Source: JAXDJJ01 sp034665745
Lineage (GTDB): Bacteria; Actinomycetota; CADDZG01; WHSQ01
Assembly: GCA_034665745.1 (NCBI GenBank)
Contig: JAXDJJ010000064.1
Coordinates: forward strand, 1 to 31,681
Direction: 5' to 3'
Length of the DNA: 31,681 bases
Below, piece by piece: positions 30,495 to 31,681 of this stretch. The stretch's first letter is position 1. Every line of letters starts with the position of its first letter. The notes under the pieces were generated by a model. That model searched no databases, was not told where the DNA came from, and worked only from the letters and a program-made list of their open reading frames with translations. Both the position numbers and the translations under genes were made by a program.

Positions 30495-31681
30495 TTAGAC
30501 CTTTCCGAGGTTAAGGATTTGGCCTCGCTTGACGAAGACATCTACCGTGCGCGTCTTGCCCCCCTGCGAGATGGTCAGCGTGTAGCTCTCAGCCTTCTTC
30601 TCGTACGGGCGGGTGCTCGGGGTGACGTGCCACTCGAAAGAACCGTCCTTGTCCGTCGCGAGGGACCATTTCAGCTTCTCGACGATGAACTTCTCGCCCA
30701 GAGGGTTGCCATCAGATAGAGGTGTCTTGAACGTCTTGGTCAAGGTCAACTTTGCAGCACCACCGGCGACCTGCCCCTTGAGCACCGAGTGGTACTTCGG
30801 GTTGGCCGCGACTTCGAACATCACGTTGAAGGCCTTCATGGTCCGGTCGGTCGGCGTGCCCACGCACTCTGCGTAAGCGCAGTGGAAACCGCTGCCGCCG
30901 TGCTCGATCGTGAACCCGAGAGAACCCATCGCTGCATAGGCCCAGTCGTCGGTCGAACCGGTGACGGGGTAGCCGACCGTCGCGTTGTTCTGGAAGCCGA
31001 GCAACTTGGCCATGACATCGCCGATCTTGACCAAGGTTGCGTCGTCGGGCGCTAGGCCACCACCTGTGCGCAGAACGGAGGCTTGCACGGTGTGGTTCGT
31101 GATGATGCCCGTGACATTGCGACCCAGGATGATGTCTCTGACATTGGCGCTCTCTGGTTCCGAGAAGGGAGCTTCGCCACGGTAGGTCTGGTCATACTGC
31201 TCGTTTGCCGAGCCACCATTCTGGTCACCCCAGAGGTACGCGTAGTTGCGGTTGTTGTCGACGCCGAACGCGTCGGGGTTGACCTGGGCTCCCGGCACCG
31301 TGACGCCGGTCAACGAGCGCCGGTTCTTGCGCCAATAGCCCTCGAACCCGTTAACAGCACCAAGGTTCTGTGTGGCGTCACGAGCGCCTTGTGTCACTCC
31401 CGTAACCGACTCACGTGAATAGTTGAATCCGTCCACGTTCACGATCGGGACGAGGATGACCCGCGCCTTGTTGAGCAGAGATGTGATCTGTGGGTCTTTG
31501 CCGAACTTCTCCACGAGGTAGTGCGCGTACATCATCGTGAACTCCGAGGCCGGCCATTCACGCGCGTGGTGAACGCCATCCACGTAGAAGATCGGGCGGC
31601 CGTCGTCTTGTTTCACGTCGGTGGCGATCTCGAGCCCGTAGACCGTGCGGCCCTCGAGGGAAAGTTGGTTCATCTCGAAGA
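30495..31681 (-). CDS. M14 zinc carboxypeptidase, 5' end outside the window
   Basis: The visible 395 codons cover most of an M14 peptidase domain. Counting from the Met at 31673, zinc ligands are His36 and Glu39 (VHHAREW) and His194 (TNHTVQ), with substrate-binding Arg142 (NNRNY) and catalytic Glu257 (FTIEHGG), all intact. A C-terminal beta domain of about 100 residues (LTKTFKTPLSDGNP to VKRGQILNLGKV) follows, as in secreted bacterial members. The frame stays open to the window edge, and the Met at 31673 follows Phe-Glu in the expected EGR-x-VYGLEI context, so the true start with a signal peptide lies outside. It probably removes C-terminal residues from extracellular peptides. It is co-transcribed with the Asp-box protein. 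Confidence 0.92.
   Translation of the reverse strand, partial: FEMNQLSLEGRTVYGLEIATDVKQDDGRPIFYVDGVHHAREWPASEFTMMYAHYLVEKFGKDPQITSLLNKARVILVPIVNVDGFNYSRESVTGVTQGARDATQNLGAVNGFEGYWRKNRRSLTGVTVPGAQVNPDAFGVDNNRNYAYLWGDQNGGSANEQYDQTYRGEAPFSEPESANVRDIILGRNVTGIITNHTVQASVLRTGGGLAPDDATLVKIGDVMAKLLGFQNNATVGYPVTGSTDDWAYAAMGSLGFTIEHGGSGFHCAYAECVGTPTDRTMKAFNVMFEVAANPKYHSVLKGQVAGGAAKLTLTKTFKTPLSDGNPLGEKFIVEKLKWSLATDKDGSFEWHVTPSTRPYEKKAESYTLTISQGGKTRTVDVFVKRGQILNLGKV

Noticed and set aside
1..31681. CRISPR arrays, insertion sequences, prophage or genomic-island borders
   Set aside because: No repeated spacer arrangement, transposase, integrase or phage structural gene was found, and the tRNA has no downstream partial copy that I could see.

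Overview
The window looks like chromosomal DNA of a high-GC actinobacterium (Actinomycetota), probably an environmental lineage outside the well-studied genera. The signs are a DevS/DevR-type two-component system, secreted enzymes with Ig-like and Fn3 modules, frequent GTG starts and several apparently leaderless genes. I cannot place it more precisely. I see no integrase, transposase, phage gene or CRISPR array. Genes are densely packed, no gap reaches 300 bp, and two convergent gene pairs share a CTAG containing both stop codons.

Layout. (1) 1-6413: a CAT-anticodon tRNA; a two-gene operon on the minus strand (N-acyl-D-amino-acid deacylase, then a proline-racemase-family protein with the Cys/Thr signature of trans-3-hydroxyproline dehydratase); a divergent LysR regulator; and a large secreted CocE/X-Pro dipeptidyl-peptidase-type serine hydrolase. 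This suggests use of proline-type or D-amino-acid compounds. (2) 6430-12211: a redox/oxygen-response block. It holds a small cysteine-containing pseudo-receiver-like protein divergent from a CBS-CBS-BON protein, a single-GAF histidine kinase resembling mycobacterial DosS/DosT, a DevR/NarL-type response regulator, a two-TM protein, a membrane-anchored multicopper oxidase with an extra N-terminal cupredoxin, and a hemerythrin-like protein. (3) 12302-19424: RibD_C/dihydrofolate-reductase-like proteins, an MFS transporter, a cytoplasmic DsbA-like thioredoxin-fold protein, pirin, a ferredoxin-CDGSH iron-sulfur protein, a 4CL-like acyl-CoA ligase, a VOC protein and a cold-shock-domain protein. (4) 19453-24161: a secreted ceramidase-like hydrolase, a small catalase-family haem protein, a cupin/NADP-oxidoreductase operon and a divergent Dabb protein. 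(5) 24168-31681: secreted proteins, namely an M15C peptidase lipoprotein, a GH25 muramidase, a WPPNHK-motif protein, a Rossmann-like unknown, an Asp-box propeller protein and the 3' part of an M14 zinc carboxypeptidase.

Most interesting result: residues of the kinase GAF domain line up without gaps with the haem ligand (His149) and distal Tyr171 of M. tuberculosis DosS as I remember that sequence, and it has Gly where DosS has Glu87, as in DosT. Two sites with the DevR-box architecture GGGNC-N4-GNCCC (one perfect, one with a single mismatch) lie 61 and 65 nt upstream of the CBS-BON and two-TM genes. Together these suggest a compact actinobacterial oxygen-sensing regulon outside Mycobacterium. 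Several operator-like inverted repeats sit in other divergent or upstream regions with no TetR-type regulator in the window.
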